Source: Sphingobium terrigena (GTDB lineage Bacteria; Pseudomonadota; Alphaproteobacteria; Sphingomonadales; Sphingomonadaceae). From it: 64,000 nucleotides of DNA. Shown in pieces: positions 26,072 through 35,189 of this stretch. The notes below the pieces were generated by a model. That model was not told the origin of the DNA. It worked only from the letters and a program-made list of their open reading frames with translations, and searched no databases. A program made the translations under genes and the position numbers. The DNA is taken from the NCBI RefSeq assembly GCF_003591655.1, contig NZ_QVRA01000012.1, positions 1 through 64,000 on the forward strand, read 5' to 3'. Each line of letters opens with the position of its first letter. Positions within the stretch are counted from its first letter, which is position 1.

Positions 26072-27406
26072 ATGAGCATCCTTTCCGAAGCACAGGCCAA
26101 GGCGATCCTGACCAAGGTCGTGGGCTTTTCCAAGGCGGACGAATGTACCGCGCAACTGACCGGTTCGATCCGTGGCAATGTGCGCTTCGCCCGCAACGAC
26201 GTGTCGACCGCAGGCATCACCGACAATATCGAACTGTCGGTGCAGGTCGCCTATGGCAAGCGGGTCGGCATCGCGACCATCAACCAGTTTGATGATGCCG
26301 CGCTGGAGCGCGTGGTGCGCCGGGCGGAGGAACTGGCGAAGCTGGCCCCGGAAAACCCGGAATTCATGCCCGCGGTCGAGAAGCAGACCTACAAGCCGAC
26401 GCCCACATATAGCGCGGCTACCGCCGGCATCACCGCTGACTATCGCGCCAAGGTGGCGATCGATTCGATCGCGCCCTGCCGCGCCGAAAAGCTGATTGCG
26501 GCTGGCTATCTGGAGGATCAGGCCGGGTTCGTCGCCTTCATGAACAGCAAGGGCAATTACGGTTACCAGACCGGCACCAGTGCCGATTATACCTGCACCG
26601 TCCGCACCGAGGATGGCCGCGGGTCCGGCTGGGTCGGGCATAATGTGCAGGATGTCGCAACCTTCAACGCGGGTGAGGATATCCGCGTCGCCATGCGCAA
26701 GGCGAGTGCGTCAGCCGAAGCCAAGGCGCTGGAACCGGGTAAATATACCGTCATTCTGGAACCGGCGGCGGCCGCTGGCCTCATCCAGTTCATGTTCTTC
26801 TATTTCGATGCGCGATCGGCCGACGAAGGCCGCAGCTTCCTGTCGAAAAAGGGCGGCGGCAACAAGCTGGGCGAACAGGTGTTCGGGCCGCAGGTCAATT
26901 TCTTCGCCGACCCGGCCTATCCCGGAGCGGCTGTCTATCCGTGGGACGAAGAAGGCCTGCCGCGCGGAAAGATGCCGATCGTCGAAAATGGCAAGCTCGT
27001 GAACATGGAATATTCGCGCTACTGGTCGCAAAAGCAGGGCAAGCCCGCGATGGCGCAGCCGGGCAATCTGATCATGACCGGCGGCACCAAATCGACCGCC
27101 GATCTGGTCCGCACGACCGAGCGCGGCATATTGGTGTCACGCACCTGGTATATCCGCATGGTCGATCCGCAGACGGTGCTGCTGACCGGCCTGACCCGCG
27201 ACGGCACTTTCTACATCGAAAATGGCCAGATCAAATATCCGATCAAGAATTTCCGCTTCAACGAATCCCCGGTCATCATGCTGAACAATGTCGAGGAACT
27301 GGGCAAACCCGTCCGGGTAAAGGGCGACGAGGCGGATGCGCCGATGGTCGTGCCGCCGATGAAGCTGCGCGACTTCACCTTCACGTCACTGTCGGACGCG
27401 GTGTAA
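26072..27406 (+). CDS. pmbA: TldE/PmbA-family subunit
   Basis: 444-residue TldD/PmbA-family protein without the HExxxH motif, as expected for the TldE subunit that pairs with TldD. Features include DIRVAMRKASASAEAKALEPGKYTVI near 215-240 and the C-terminal STADLVRTTERGILVSRTWYIRMVD. There is no signal peptide. The start follows GGGAGAG by about six bases, 19 bp after tldD. If the complex works outside the cytoplasm it must travel with Tat-targeted TldD. Confidence 0.9.
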   Translation: MSILSEAQAKAILTKVVGFSKADECTAQLTGSIRGNVRFARNDVSTAGITDNIELSVQVAYGKRVGIATINQFDDAALERVVRRAEELAKLAPENPEFMPAVEKQTYKPTPTYSAATAGITADYRAKVAIDSIAPCRAEKLIAAGYLEDQAGFVAFMNSKGNYGYQTGTSADYTCTVRTEDGRGSGWVGHNVQDVATFNAGEDIRVAMRKASASAEAKALEPGKYTVILEPAAAAGLIQFMFFYFDARSADEGRSFLSKKGGGNKLGEQVFGPQVNFFADPAYPGAAVYPWDEEGLPRGKMPIVENGKLVNMEYSRYWSQKQGKPAMAQPGNLIMTGGTKSTADLVRTTERGILVSRTWYIRMVDPQTVLLTGLTRDGTFYIENGQIKYPIKNFRFNESPVIMLNNVEELGKPVRVKGDEADAPMVVPPMKLRDFTFTSLSDAV

Positions 27407-27422
27407 GGCCTATGCGCGCGAT

Positions 27423-28118
27423 ATGACGCGAAGCGACTTTCTTCGGTTGATGGCGGGTGGTCTGGCCAGCGCAATGCTGGCCCGGCCGCTCGCCGCCGCC
27501 GGGGGCTATGATTTCTGGTTCACGCGGCTGCGCTACGACTCCGGCGACTGGGATGTCGACCAGCGGATGCCGTCCAACCTGATCACGTCGCTGATCGACT
27601 ATACGACGTTGCGGGTGGACCCGAAGGAGCATGTCATTGCCCTGTCGGACCCCAAAATGCTGACTGCGCCCTTCTGTTATCTCGCGGGCCACAAGCTGGT
27701 CGAGTTTTCAGCCGCCGAGCGGCGCAATTTCGAGCGCTATGTCCGCAATGGCGGCTTCGTGCTGGTCGATGATTGCAACCACGATATTGACGGCCTGTTC
27801 GCCCGGTCGTTCGAGGCGCAGATGGGCAAGATTTTCGGGGCCAAGGCGCTGAAGCAACTGCCCAATGCCCACCCGCTCTACCGGTCCTTCTTCAAATTTG
27901 ACGGCCCGCCCAATACCGGCCTGGAACTCAATGGCTGGGGCGACGATCTGGTTCATGACTATCTGAAAGGGATCGAGATCGAAGGGCGGCTGGGCGTGCT
28001 GTACAGCAACAAGGATTATGGCTGCGAATGGGACTATGACTGGCGCAACAAACGGTTCCTGGCCGAGGATAACACCAAATTCGGGGTCAATATCGTGATG
28101 TATGCGCTGTCGGTGTGA
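27423..28118 (+). CDS. DUF4159 protein
   Basis: 231-residue protein with a possible signal or anchor at the N-terminus (MTRSDFLRLMAGGLASAMLARPLAAA). The rest matches DUF4159: FWFTRLRYDSGDWDVD, an AAA-type glutamine-amidotransferase-like middle with YVRNGGFVLVDDCN, and GNDYGCEWDY-like sequence (SNKDYGCEWDYDW). DUF4159 proteins usually occur in MoxR/DUF58 clusters, where it may act as a periplasmic or membrane accessory. It begins 16 bp after the TldE gene, which ties the protease pair to the cassette. Confidence 0.88.
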   Translation: MTRSDFLRLMAGGLASAMLARPLAAAGGYDFWFTRLRYDSGDWDVDQRMPSNLITSLIDYTTLRVDPKEHVIALSDPKMLTAPFCYLAGHKLVEFSAAERRNFERYVRNGGFVLVDDCNHDIDGLFARSFEAQMGKIFGAKALKQLPNAHPLYRSFFKFDGPPNTGLELNGWGDDLVHDYLKGIEIEGRLGVLYSNKDYGCEWDYDWRNKRFLAEDNTKFGVNIVMYALSV

Positions 28119-28130
28119 TTTGTAGGCATT

Positions 28131-28219
28131 CGTCATCCCCGCGAAGGCGGGGTTCCATCTCCCACCCCATCCCGGCACGCAAAGTCAGGAGATGGATTCC
28201 CGCCTTCGCGGGAATGACG
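28131..28219. repeat. Twin-hairpin intergenic repeat, copy E
   Basis: The left arm CGTCATCCCCGCGAAGGCGG and right arm CCGCCTTCGCGGGAATGACG are inverted copies, and the inner edges GTTCCATCTCC/GGAGATGGATTCC match as well. It is located between the DUF4159 and moxR genes. Confidence 0.85.
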
Positions 28220-28245
28220 TTATTAATTGAGGTAACGGACTCGTT

Positions 28246-29235
28246 ATGACCAGCATCACCGAAGCCGATATTCAGGGCCAGCTAGCCCGCCTTACCGAAT
28301 TGCGGTCTGCAATCGGACAGGCGATCGTGGGACAGGGCGAGGTTGTCGAACAATTGCTGATCGGCCTGCTGGCGGGCGGCCATTGCCTGCTGGAGGGCGT
28401 GCCGGGGCTGGGCAAGACCTTGCTCGTCCGGTCGCTGGGTGAAGCGCTCAAGCTGGAGTTTCGCCGCGTCCAGTTCACGCCCGACCTGATGCCCAGCGAC
28501 ATTCTGGGCACCGAATTGCTGGAGGAGGACCATGGCACCGGCCATCGCAGCTTCCGTTTCCAGAAAGGGCCGGTATTCACCAATCTGCTGCTGGCCGACG
28601 AACTCAACCGTACCCCGCCCAAGACGCAGGCGGCGCTGCTGGAGGCGATGCAGGAAAAGACGGTCAGCTATGCGGGGGTGACGCACCAGCTGCCCGCCCC
28701 CTTCTTCGTGCTGGCGACGCAAAATCCGCTGGAGCAGGCGGGCACCTATCCCCTGCCCGAAGCGCAGCTCGACCGCTTCCTGCTCCACATCCGCGTCGAT
28801 TATCCGACCGAGCAGGAGGAACAGGACATCCTTGCTCAGACGACGGGGGCGAAGGCAAACGTCGTCCCTGCCGTGATGCATGGCGAGGAGGTGCTGGCGT
28901 TGCAGGCCTGGGTGCGGCAGGTGCATTTCAGCGATGATCTGCTGCGCTGGGTCACGCACATGGTCCGCGCCAGCCGCCCCAGAGACAGCGCGCCAGACGA
29001 GATTCGCAAATATGTGAAATGGGGTGCGGGGCCGCGCGCCGGGCAGTCGCTGATCTTGGCGGCCAAGGCGCGCGCATTGCTGCACGGACGGCTGGCTGCC
29101 ACGCGCAAGGATATCGTCGCGCTGGCCGCGCCGGTGATGCGCCACCGCCTGCTGCTGTCCTTCGCGGCGGAGGCGGAAGGACGCAGCGCCGACGATGTCG
29201 TGGCCGCCCTGCTCCGCGCCGTGCCGCTCAGCTGA
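28246..29235 (+). CDS. MoxR-family AAA+ ATPase
   Basis: 329-residue AAA+ ATPase of the MoxR type, chaperone-like proteins that act with VWA/DUF58 partners on envelope or metalloprotein substrates. Walker A GVPGLGKT is near 52, Walker B LLLADELNR near 114, and the sensor region ATQNPLEQAGTYPLPEAQLDRFL is intact. It starts the second half of the cassette, separated from the DUF4159 gene by a repeat, and is followed within 8 bp by the DUF58 gene. Confidence 0.93.
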   Translation: MTSITEADIQGQLARLTELRSAIGQAIVGQGEVVEQLLIGLLAGGHCLLEGVPGLGKTLLVRSLGEALKLEFRRVQFTPDLMPSDILGTELLEEDHGTGHRSFRFQKGPVFTNLLLADELNRTPPKTQAALLEAMQEKTVSYAGVTHQLPAPFFVLATQNPLEQAGTYPLPEAQLDRFLLHIRVDYPTEQEEQDILAQTTGAKANVVPAVMHGEEVLALQAWVRQVHFSDDLLRWVTHMVRASRPRDSAPDEIRKYVKWGAGPRAGQSLILAAKARALLHGRLAATRKDIVALAAPVMRHRLLLSFAAEAEGRSADDVVAALLRAVPLS

Positions 29236-29243
29236 GCTTGCGA

Positions 29244-30137
29244 GTGGTCGATCTCATTCCTCCGGACGTGCGCAGCAGGCTGAAAGGCCTGCGCCTCGTC
29301 ACGCGCCGGGCGGTGGGGTCGCACGGCATTGGGCTGCACCAGAGCCACAGCCGGGGCGCGGGCCTGGAGTTCGCGCAATATCGCGCCTATGAGCGCGGCG
29401 ACGAGCTGCGCCAGATCGACTGGAAGCTCTACGCCCGGTCGGACAAATTCTTCGTGCGGGAAGCCGAGCGGGAAAGTCCGGTTGCGGTGTGGATATTGAT
29501 GGACGCCAGCGCCTCCATGACGCAGGCCGATGCTGCCCGCCCCGACTATCGCCGCTTCGACGCCGCCAAAGGGCTGGCCGCCTGCATCGCCGATCTGGCG
29601 ATGCGGCAGGGCGACCGTTTTGGCTGGATGGCGCTAAGCGATCAGGGGCTGGCGCTGCTGCCGCCTGCCAGCGGCGCGCGCCAGCGGGACCGGCTGTTGC
29701 TGGACCTGATCGCGGTGGACGCGGTAGGCGGCTTTGCGCGGGAGGACCAGCTTGGCCCGCTGTGGGAGCGGATCGGCGCGCGCGATCTCGTCATCCTACT
29801 CAGCGACTGTTTCGATCCCGGCGCGGTCGAACTGGCAGAAAAACTGGCCGCAGCGGGGCGCGAAACGCTCGTGATCGAAATGCTGACCGTCGCCGAGCGC
29901 GATTTTCCATTCGATGGCGGCTATCGCTTCCGCGATCCTGAAACGGGCGAGGAGTTACTGGCGGACGGGGCCGCCTTGCGTAGCGAATTTCTGGCCCGTT
30001 TCGGCGCGGCGCGCGATGCGCTGCACAACCGGTTCGATGCTATGGGCATCCGTTACGCCACCCATGTGCTGGACCAGCCGATCGACCTGCCCCTGCGCCG
30101 CCTGTTCGGTGCGCATGAAGCGGCGGAATATTCATGA
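29244..30137 (+). CDS. DUF58 protein (VWA-like), MoxR partner
   Basis: A roughly 297-residue protein of the DUF58 family. The signature YERGDELRQIDWKLYARSDKFFVRE lies near 50-75. A VWA-like fold follows with DASASM (MIDAS-type DxSxS) near 90 and LVILLSDCFDPG near 180. No signal peptide. The start is uncertain: GTG at 29244 with GAG upstream, or TTG at 29238; neither has a strong ribosome site, so translation may depend on moxR. It overlaps the next gene as ATGA. Confidence 0.87.
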   Translation: MVDLIPPDVRSRLKGLRLVTRRAVGSHGIGLHQSHSRGAGLEFAQYRAYERGDELRQIDWKLYARSDKFFVREAERESPVAVWILMDASASMTQADAARPDYRRFDAAKGLAACIADLAMRQGDRFGWMALSDQGLALLPPASGARQRDRLLLDLIAVDAVGGFAREDQLGPLWERIGARDLVILLSDCFDPGAVELAEKLAAAGRETLVIEMLTVAERDFPFDGGYRFRDPETGEELLADGAALRSEFLARFGAARDALHNRFDAMGIRYATHVLDQPIDLPLRRLFGAHEAAEYS

Positions 30138-31282
30138 CCCCAGCCCTGTTGCTGCCCGGCGCGCTGGCGGCGCTGCTGGCGCTCGTCATCCCGCTGGTCA
30201 TCCATATCGCCCGGCGCAGCGAGCAGGTGCCGACCGATTTCGCCGCCTTGCGCTGGCTGCGGCAACGGCCCCGACCCCGATCGCGACTGCGCTTTGACGA
30301 ACGGGTGTTGTTGTTGTTGCGCTTGGCGCTGCTTGCGCTGGTGGCCTTGTGGCTGGCGCATCCGGTGCTGTTCGGGGCGGGCGACCGCACGCCGGTCGTC
30401 GCGCTGGTGCCCGGTGTCGATCCGGCGCGCGCGCCGACTGGTGACGTCCGAACCGTCTGGCTGGCACCCAGCTTTCCAGCGATCGACCAGCCATCGCCGA
30501 CCGGGGCGCTGCCGGTTGCCAGCCTGATCCGCCAGCTCGACGCTGACATTCCGGCAGGGGTTCCGCTGACCATCGTTACGCCGCAAGTGATTGAAGGCGC
30601 CGATGCCGACCGCCTGCGCCTCTCGCGCAAGCTGGATTGGCGCATCGTGCCGGGTGCCATGCCCGCGCCACGCAGCCAGCCTGTCGCCATGCCGTTGCTG
30701 TCAATCCGGCACGATGACCAGCATCGTGGCGGCGTCCGCTATCTGCGCGCCGCTGCGCTGGCATGGCAACCCGCCGGACGCGCGGCGGCTATCGACATTG
30801 GCGCGCTCGATGCGCCACTACCGGACCAGCGCCACCTCCTCATTTGGCTGGGCGGCGGTACGATGCCGGACGGTCTGACCCGGTGGATCGCGCAGGGTGG
30901 AACAGCGCTGGTCGCTTCGGACATGCTGGTCCCTGCGGACCAGCCGCGCGCCTCGATATGGCGTGATCCGCTTGGCGTGGCGTTGGTCGAGGCGATACCT
31001 TTGGGCCAAGGGCGGCTGTTGCGTTTCACCCGCCCATTGACCCCGGCGATGATGCCAGCCCTGTTGGAGGCGGACTTTCCGGCGCAGCTGCGCGCTGTGT
31101 TGGCACTCGCTCCGCCAGCGCCAGCGCGGGTTGCTGCCGTTGATTATGCTCCGCTGACCGGTGGTCGCGTCTATGACCAGCCGCCGCAGGATGTAAGCCC
31201 GTGGCTGGCCATGCTGATTGCGGCGCTGCTTATCGCCGAACGCTGGCTGGCGACCCGCCGCAACCGGGGGACCAGTCCATGA
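30134..31282 (+). CDS. BatA-type membrane protein
   Basis: 382 residues. The N-terminal part (LALVIPLVIHIARRSEQVPTDFAALRWLRQ) is the aerotolerance-regulator BatA N-terminal domain: one membrane helix, a short basic segment, then a second helix (LLLLLRLALLALVALWLAHPVL, 56-78). A large presumably periplasmic domain follows, and a helix WLAMLIAALLIAERWLA ends the protein. Relatives occur in MoxR-DUF58-BatA operons. ATGA overlaps at both ends make a tightly coupled operon. Confidence 0.82.
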   Translation: MTPALLLPGALAALLALVIPLVIHIARRSEQVPTDFAALRWLRQRPRPRSRLRFDERVLLLLRLALLALVALWLAHPVLFGAGDRTPVVALVPGVDPARAPTGDVRTVWLAPSFPAIDQPSPTGALPVASLIRQLDADIPAGVPLTIVTPQVIEGADADRLRLSRKLDWRIVPGAMPAPRSQPVAMPLLSIRHDDQHRGGVRYLRAAALAWQPAGRAAAIDIGALDAPLPDQRHLLIWLGGGTMPDGLTRWIAQGGTALVASDMLVPADQPRASIWRDPLGVALVEAIPLGQGRLLRFTRPLTPAMMPALLEADFPAQLRAVLALAPPAPARVAAVDYAPLTGGRVYDQPPQDVSPWLAMLIAALLIAERWLATRRNRGTSP

Positions 31283-33402
31283 GCGCGGGGGATTTGCCCA
31301 CGCGCTGGACGGCCCCTGCAAAACGCCGGGTGATGGCCGACAGTCTGGCGCTTGCCTTGCCGCTGATCATCGCCACTGCCGCGATCGGCTGGCGCTTGTT
31401 CGGCATTGTTGCTGCCGTCGTGATTGTCGTGATCGGTTCGGCGATCGCCCTGTTCTTCGCCCGCCATCGTGCAGCCCGCTACGATCAGCGCTGGCTGGTC
31501 CGTGCGCTGGATGCCATCCGGCCGGATTTGGAGGACAGCGCCGACCTGTTGTTCGCTGACCCGGCCATGCTCGGTCTACTCGAACGGCTCCAGCAGGCGC
31601 GTCTGGCGGACCGGATCGACGGCGACAGTCCGCAAAGCCTGCGCCCCGACTGGTCGCGCCGCCTGATCCTGATCCTGTGGATCGCCGGTTTGATCATGAT
31701 CGGACTGGTGCTGTTCTGGCCTCGCCCCGGCCATGGTCCACCGACCCTGGCGCCCAGCACCGAAGCACTCCCCGCAACGCCCGGCATCCCGCGTCTGGTT
31801 GCCCAGAATCTGCGGATCATCCCGCCAGCCTATACCGGCCTGCCGCCGCGCGATTCAGCGTCGCTGGACGCCCGCGCGCCGGTGGGATCGCGGATCGAAT
31901 GGACGTTGCGCTTCGATCCGCAGGCGACTGTCCCCGCGATCCAGCCGATCGGCGGCGCGCGGCTTGGCCTGCGCCGGGATGGCGCCAACTGGATTGCCAG
32001 CCGCACGCTCGACGCTTCCTTTCTCTATCGTGTCGATCCAGCCTCTGGCCGTGGCCCGACGCCGCCACTCCACCGGATCGACGCCATTGCCGATAGCCCG
32101 CCGCAGGTGAGAGCAATCAGCCCCGCCGCCAGCCTGACGATGGTAACGGCCGGTCAACGCAGCTGGACCCCGGTCTTTACCGCGACGGACGACTATGGCG
32201 TCGCCGCCACCGCCCGGCTGCGCATCACGCTGGCGCTGGGCGAAGGAGAAAATGTCACCTTCAGCGAGCGCGAGATCGCCCTGTCCGGCAGCGGTCCGGC
32301 GCGCGACCGGCGTTTTACCCCCCGGCTGGATTTCAGCGCTCTGGGCTTTGGCGCGGGCGGGGATATGGTGGTGCAGCTGATCGTACGGGACACGCGCCAG
32401 CCCGTCGCCAACGAAGTGCGCGGTCCCAGCCTGATCCTGCGCTGGCCATCGCCCAAACAGCCCGAAAGCAGCGGCCTTCAGGGCATGGTCAACACCACCC
32501 TGCCCGCCTATTTCCGCAGCCAGCGCCAGATCATTATCGACGCCGAAACGCTGATCAGGCAGAAGCGCGGCCTTGCCGCCGATCGCTATCTCACCCGTTC
32601 CGCCAGCATTGGCGGCGACCAGCAGATATTGCGCGGGCGCTACAGCCAGTTTCTGGGCGGCGAGGAGGAAGAAACGCCCGAATCGCCGACCGCAGATGGC
32701 GAGCAGCATAGCGATGATGACGGCCATGATCATGGCGGGCCGCCGCGCCAGAACGCACCCGGCTTTGGCGCGCCGGAGGATGTGCTGGCGGATTTCGGCC
32801 ATCCGCATGACGATTCGCCCGCCTCCAGCCTCGATCCCGAAACCCGCGCGATCCTGAAACAGGCGGTCGATGAAATGTGGCAGTCCGAACTGCAATTGAA
32901 GCAGGGGCATCCCGATCTGGCGCTGCCCTTCGCCTATCGCGCGCTGCGCTTTATCAAGGAGGTGCAGCAGGCGACGCGGATATTCCTGTCGCGGGTCGGG
33001 CCGGAATTGCCGCCGATCGACGCCAGCCGCCGCATGACCGGCAAGCGGGAGGGGCTGTCGAGCCGGGTGCTGGCAATCGCGCCTGTCGAGGGACGCGATG
33101 GTCCCGCCGCCGCGGCCTGGCGGGCGCTGGGCGATGGGCCGGGTGCGATCCGGGGACCAATCGCGCTGGATGCGCTCGATCGCTGGCCGCGGGCGCAAGC
33201 CGCGCATTTGCCCGATCCGCTGGCGCTGTCCGGCGCGATCGACGCGGTGCGTCGCGACCCGGCCTGCCTGCCCTGTCGTGCGAAGCTGCGCGCCTTGCTG
33301 TGGACCGCCATGGCGCGGCCACCCGCCCACCTCGCCCGTCGCCGTCCGGCTGATGCTGGTGGTGCGCGCTATTTAGGCGCGATGGGAGGCGGTACGCCAT
33401 GA
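31279..33402 (+). CDS. Large membrane protein of the MoxR cassette (DUF4175-like)
   Basis: 707 residues. Two early helices (about 25-55) and another near 130-150 (LILILWIAGLIMIGLVLFW) precede a long domain of beta-rich, periplasm-facing character. Late in the protein come an acidic/histidine segment (GEEEETPES...DDDGHDHGG, roughly 455-490) and a helical region EMWQSELQLKQGHPDLALPFAYRALRFIKEVQQ. In Rhizobiales the equivalent position is filled by DUF4175 (TIGR02302) proteins; this resembles them in layout, but I cannot confirm homology. Function unknown. Confidence 0.78.
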   Translation: MSAGDLPTRWTAPAKRRVMADSLALALPLIIATAAIGWRLFGIVAAVVIVVIGSAIALFFARHRAARYDQRWLVRALDAIRPDLEDSADLLFADPAMLGLLERLQQARLADRIDGDSPQSLRPDWSRRLILILWIAGLIMIGLVLFWPRPGHGPPTLAPSTEALPATPGIPRLVAQNLRIIPPAYTGLPPRDSASLDARAPVGSRIEWTLRFDPQATVPAIQPIGGARLGLRRDGANWIASRTLDASFLYRVDPASGRGPTPPLHRIDAIADSPPQVRAISPAASLTMVTAGQRSWTPVFTATDDYGVAATARLRITLALGEGENVTFSEREIALSGSGPARDRRFTPRLDFSALGFGAGGDMVVQLIVRDTRQPVANEVRGPSLILRWPSPKQPESSGLQGMVNTTLPAYFRSQRQIIIDAETLIRQKRGLAADRYLTRSASIGGDQQILRGRYSQFLGGEEEETPESPTADGEQHSDDDGHDHGGPPRQNAPGFGAPEDVLADFGHPHDDSPASSLDPETRAILKQAVDEMWQSELQLKQGHPDLALPFAYRALRFIKEVQQATRIFLSRVGPELPPIDASRRMTGKREGLSSRVLAIAPVEGRDGPAAAAWRALGDGPGAIRGPIALDALDRWPRAQAAHLPDPLALSGAIDAVRRDPACLPCRAKLRALLWTAMARPPAHLARRRPADAGGARYLGAMGGGTP

Positions 33403-35189
33403 CCGCCGCATGGATCACCGCCATCCTGCTGGGCATGGCCGTGCTGCTGGCAAGCGTGCGGCTGGTCCTGTGGTATCGCAGCGCTGCCGCGCCATCGTTC
33501 AAGCGCCTGATCGCGCTGCTCTCGCTCCAGCCAATCTGTGCGGTGCTGCTGTTCCTGGCGCTATTCCCGCCTGCCGTGACGGTGGGTAACGCCACGCTGC
33601 GGATCGCGACCCAAGGAACGCCGCGCCTTGGCGCCATGGGTAGCCCACTCATCTTGCTGCCAGAAGCCCCGGACATTGGCGCTGGTGAGCATGTGCCGGA
33701 CCTTGCGACCGCGTTGCGTCGGCATCCCGGCACCAGCGAGATCATCATATTGGGCAATGGCCTGACGCCCCGCGACATCGAAGCGGCCAAGACTGTTACC
33801 GTCCGCTTCGACCCGCCGCCGCAGCGTCCGGGGATCAGCCATATCGCTCCCCCTTCGATCGTTGCGCCGGGAAGCAGTTTCAGAGTTGGCGGCCAGCTAA
33901 GCGCCCTGCCCCGCGCCACCGTCGAGTTGCTGGACCCCGCGGGCCAGGTGACGGACAGCGTTCAGGCCGATGCCGATGGGCGCTTCGCGCTGACCGGCAC
34001 GGCGCGCGCTGCCGGAGCCGTGCTGTTCACCCTGCGCGTGCGCGACGGGCGACGTACAGTCGAACAGGCCAGCGTGCCGGTACTGGTGGCCGACAGCCCC
34101 GCCCCCCGCCTGCTGATCCTCTCCGCCGCGCCCAATGCCGAAATCAAATATCTGCGCCGCTGGGCAAGTGATGCGGGCTTTGCCGTCACGACGCAGATGA
34201 GCGCGGGCGGCGGGATCGCGCTGGGTGATGCCCCGATCGCAATCGACGGCGCGACGCTGCGCCGGTTCGATGTCGCCATCATCGACGATCGGAGCTGGGC
34301 GGCGCGGCGCGGCGTGGTCATGGGCGCGGTGCGGGACGGGCTGGGCCTGATCCTGCGCGCCAGCGGGCCGATCGACGCGGCGACGCGCGGCCAGTGGCGG
34401 GCGCTGGGCTTTGGCTTGGCGGGCAAGGATGGTGTGGCACCGCTCGCTTTGCCCAAGGCTCTCCCACCCGCGATCGCCCGTACCCGTCAGGGCATCGGCA
34501 ATGACGATGTGCCAGCCGACATTGCCCTGCCCGACGAGATGCTGCCGGAGATCAGCCGCCTTGGCCTGACGCCCGATGGCGGCGATGCCGTGCCGTTGCT
34601 GCGCGATGCGGGCGGCGCGACGCTGGCGGCGTGGCGGGCGGTTGGCACCGGGCGGGTTGCGCTGTTCACGGGGATCGACAGCTATGCGCTGACGTTGACG
34701 GGGTATCGGACGCTCTATGGCGACTGGTGGAGTGCGATGCTGGCGACTGTTGCGCGCCCCGCGCCCGGCATGACCCCGATCACCACCTCCGGCTGGGCAG
34801 ACGAGCGCATGACCCCGTGCGGCTTGTCCGCTACGGCACAGGTCGAACGCCCGGATGGACGGCAGGCGAACCTGCTGCCCGTGGGCGGCTGCGGCGCTTT
34901 CTGGCCCGACAAGGCGGGTTGGCATCTGCTGCGCCAACCCGGAGATAGCCGGTCGACGCCTTTCTACGTACAGTCCGCTGATGCTCTGCCGGTCATGCGC
35001 GCAGCGCGAGATCGAGACGCCATGCTGATGCTGCGCCCGCCAGCACGGGACGACCGGGCGGCGACCGGCCAGCCAAGCCCCGGATCGTCCTGGCCCTTCG
35101 CGTTGGGCTGGCTGCTGGTCAGTGCGCTGCTGTGGTGGCTGGAGCGGGCGCGGATTGGGCGCGCAACTGTGCCTCAATCGGCGAAGTAG
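33399..35189 (+). CDS. Last membrane protein of the MoxR cassette
   Basis: 596 residues, starting with ATGA overlap. Helices near 1-25 and 38-60 are followed by a long domain with a beta-sandwich stretch (RATVELLDPAGQVTDSVQADADGRFALTG, about 168-200, Ig/carboxypeptidase-regulatory-like). Next comes a glutamine-amidotransferase-like segment (APRLLILSAAPNAEIKYLRRWA) and a C-terminal helix (WPFALGWLLVSALLWWLERAR). It seems to be the distal part of a MoxR/BatA-type system. Its 3' end overlaps the convergent exonuclease gene by 16 bp. Function unknown. Confidence 0.78.
   Translation: MTAAWITAILLGMAVLLASVRLVLWYRSAAAPSFKRLIALLSLQPICAVLLFLALFPPAVTVGNATLRIATQGTPRLGAMGSPLILLPEAPDIGAGEHVPDLATALRRHPGTSEIIILGNGLTPRDIEAAKTVTVRFDPPPQRPGISHIAPPSIVAPGSSFRVGGQLSALPRATVELLDPAGQVTDSVQADADGRFALTGTARAAGAVLFTLRVRDGRRTVEQASVPVLVADSPAPRLLILSAAPNAEIKYLRRWASDAGFAVTTQMSAGGGIALGDAPIAIDGATLRRFDVAIIDDRSWAARRGVVMGAVRDGLGLILRASGPIDAATRGQWRALGFGLAGKDGVAPLALPKALPPAIARTRQGIGNDDVPADIALPDEMLPEISRLGLTPDGGDAVPLLRDAGGATLAAWRAVGTGRVALFTGIDSYALTLTGYRTLYGDWWSAMLATVARPAPGMTPITTSGWADERMTPCGLSATAQVERPDGRQANLLPVGGCGAFWPDKAGWHLLRQPGDSRSTPFYVQSADALPVMRAARDRDAMLMLRPPARDDRAATGQPSPGSSWPFALGWLLVSALLWWLERARIGRATVPQSAK

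Noticed and set aside
24256..26226. 656-codon ORF antisense to tldD
   Set aside because: Shadow of the tldD codon bias; the sense protein carries the HExxxH motif and family features.
31855..33330. 491-codon ORF antisense in the MoxR cassette
   Set aside because: The sense gene is part of a chain of ATGA overlaps; the antisense frame interrupts none and has no ribosome site.
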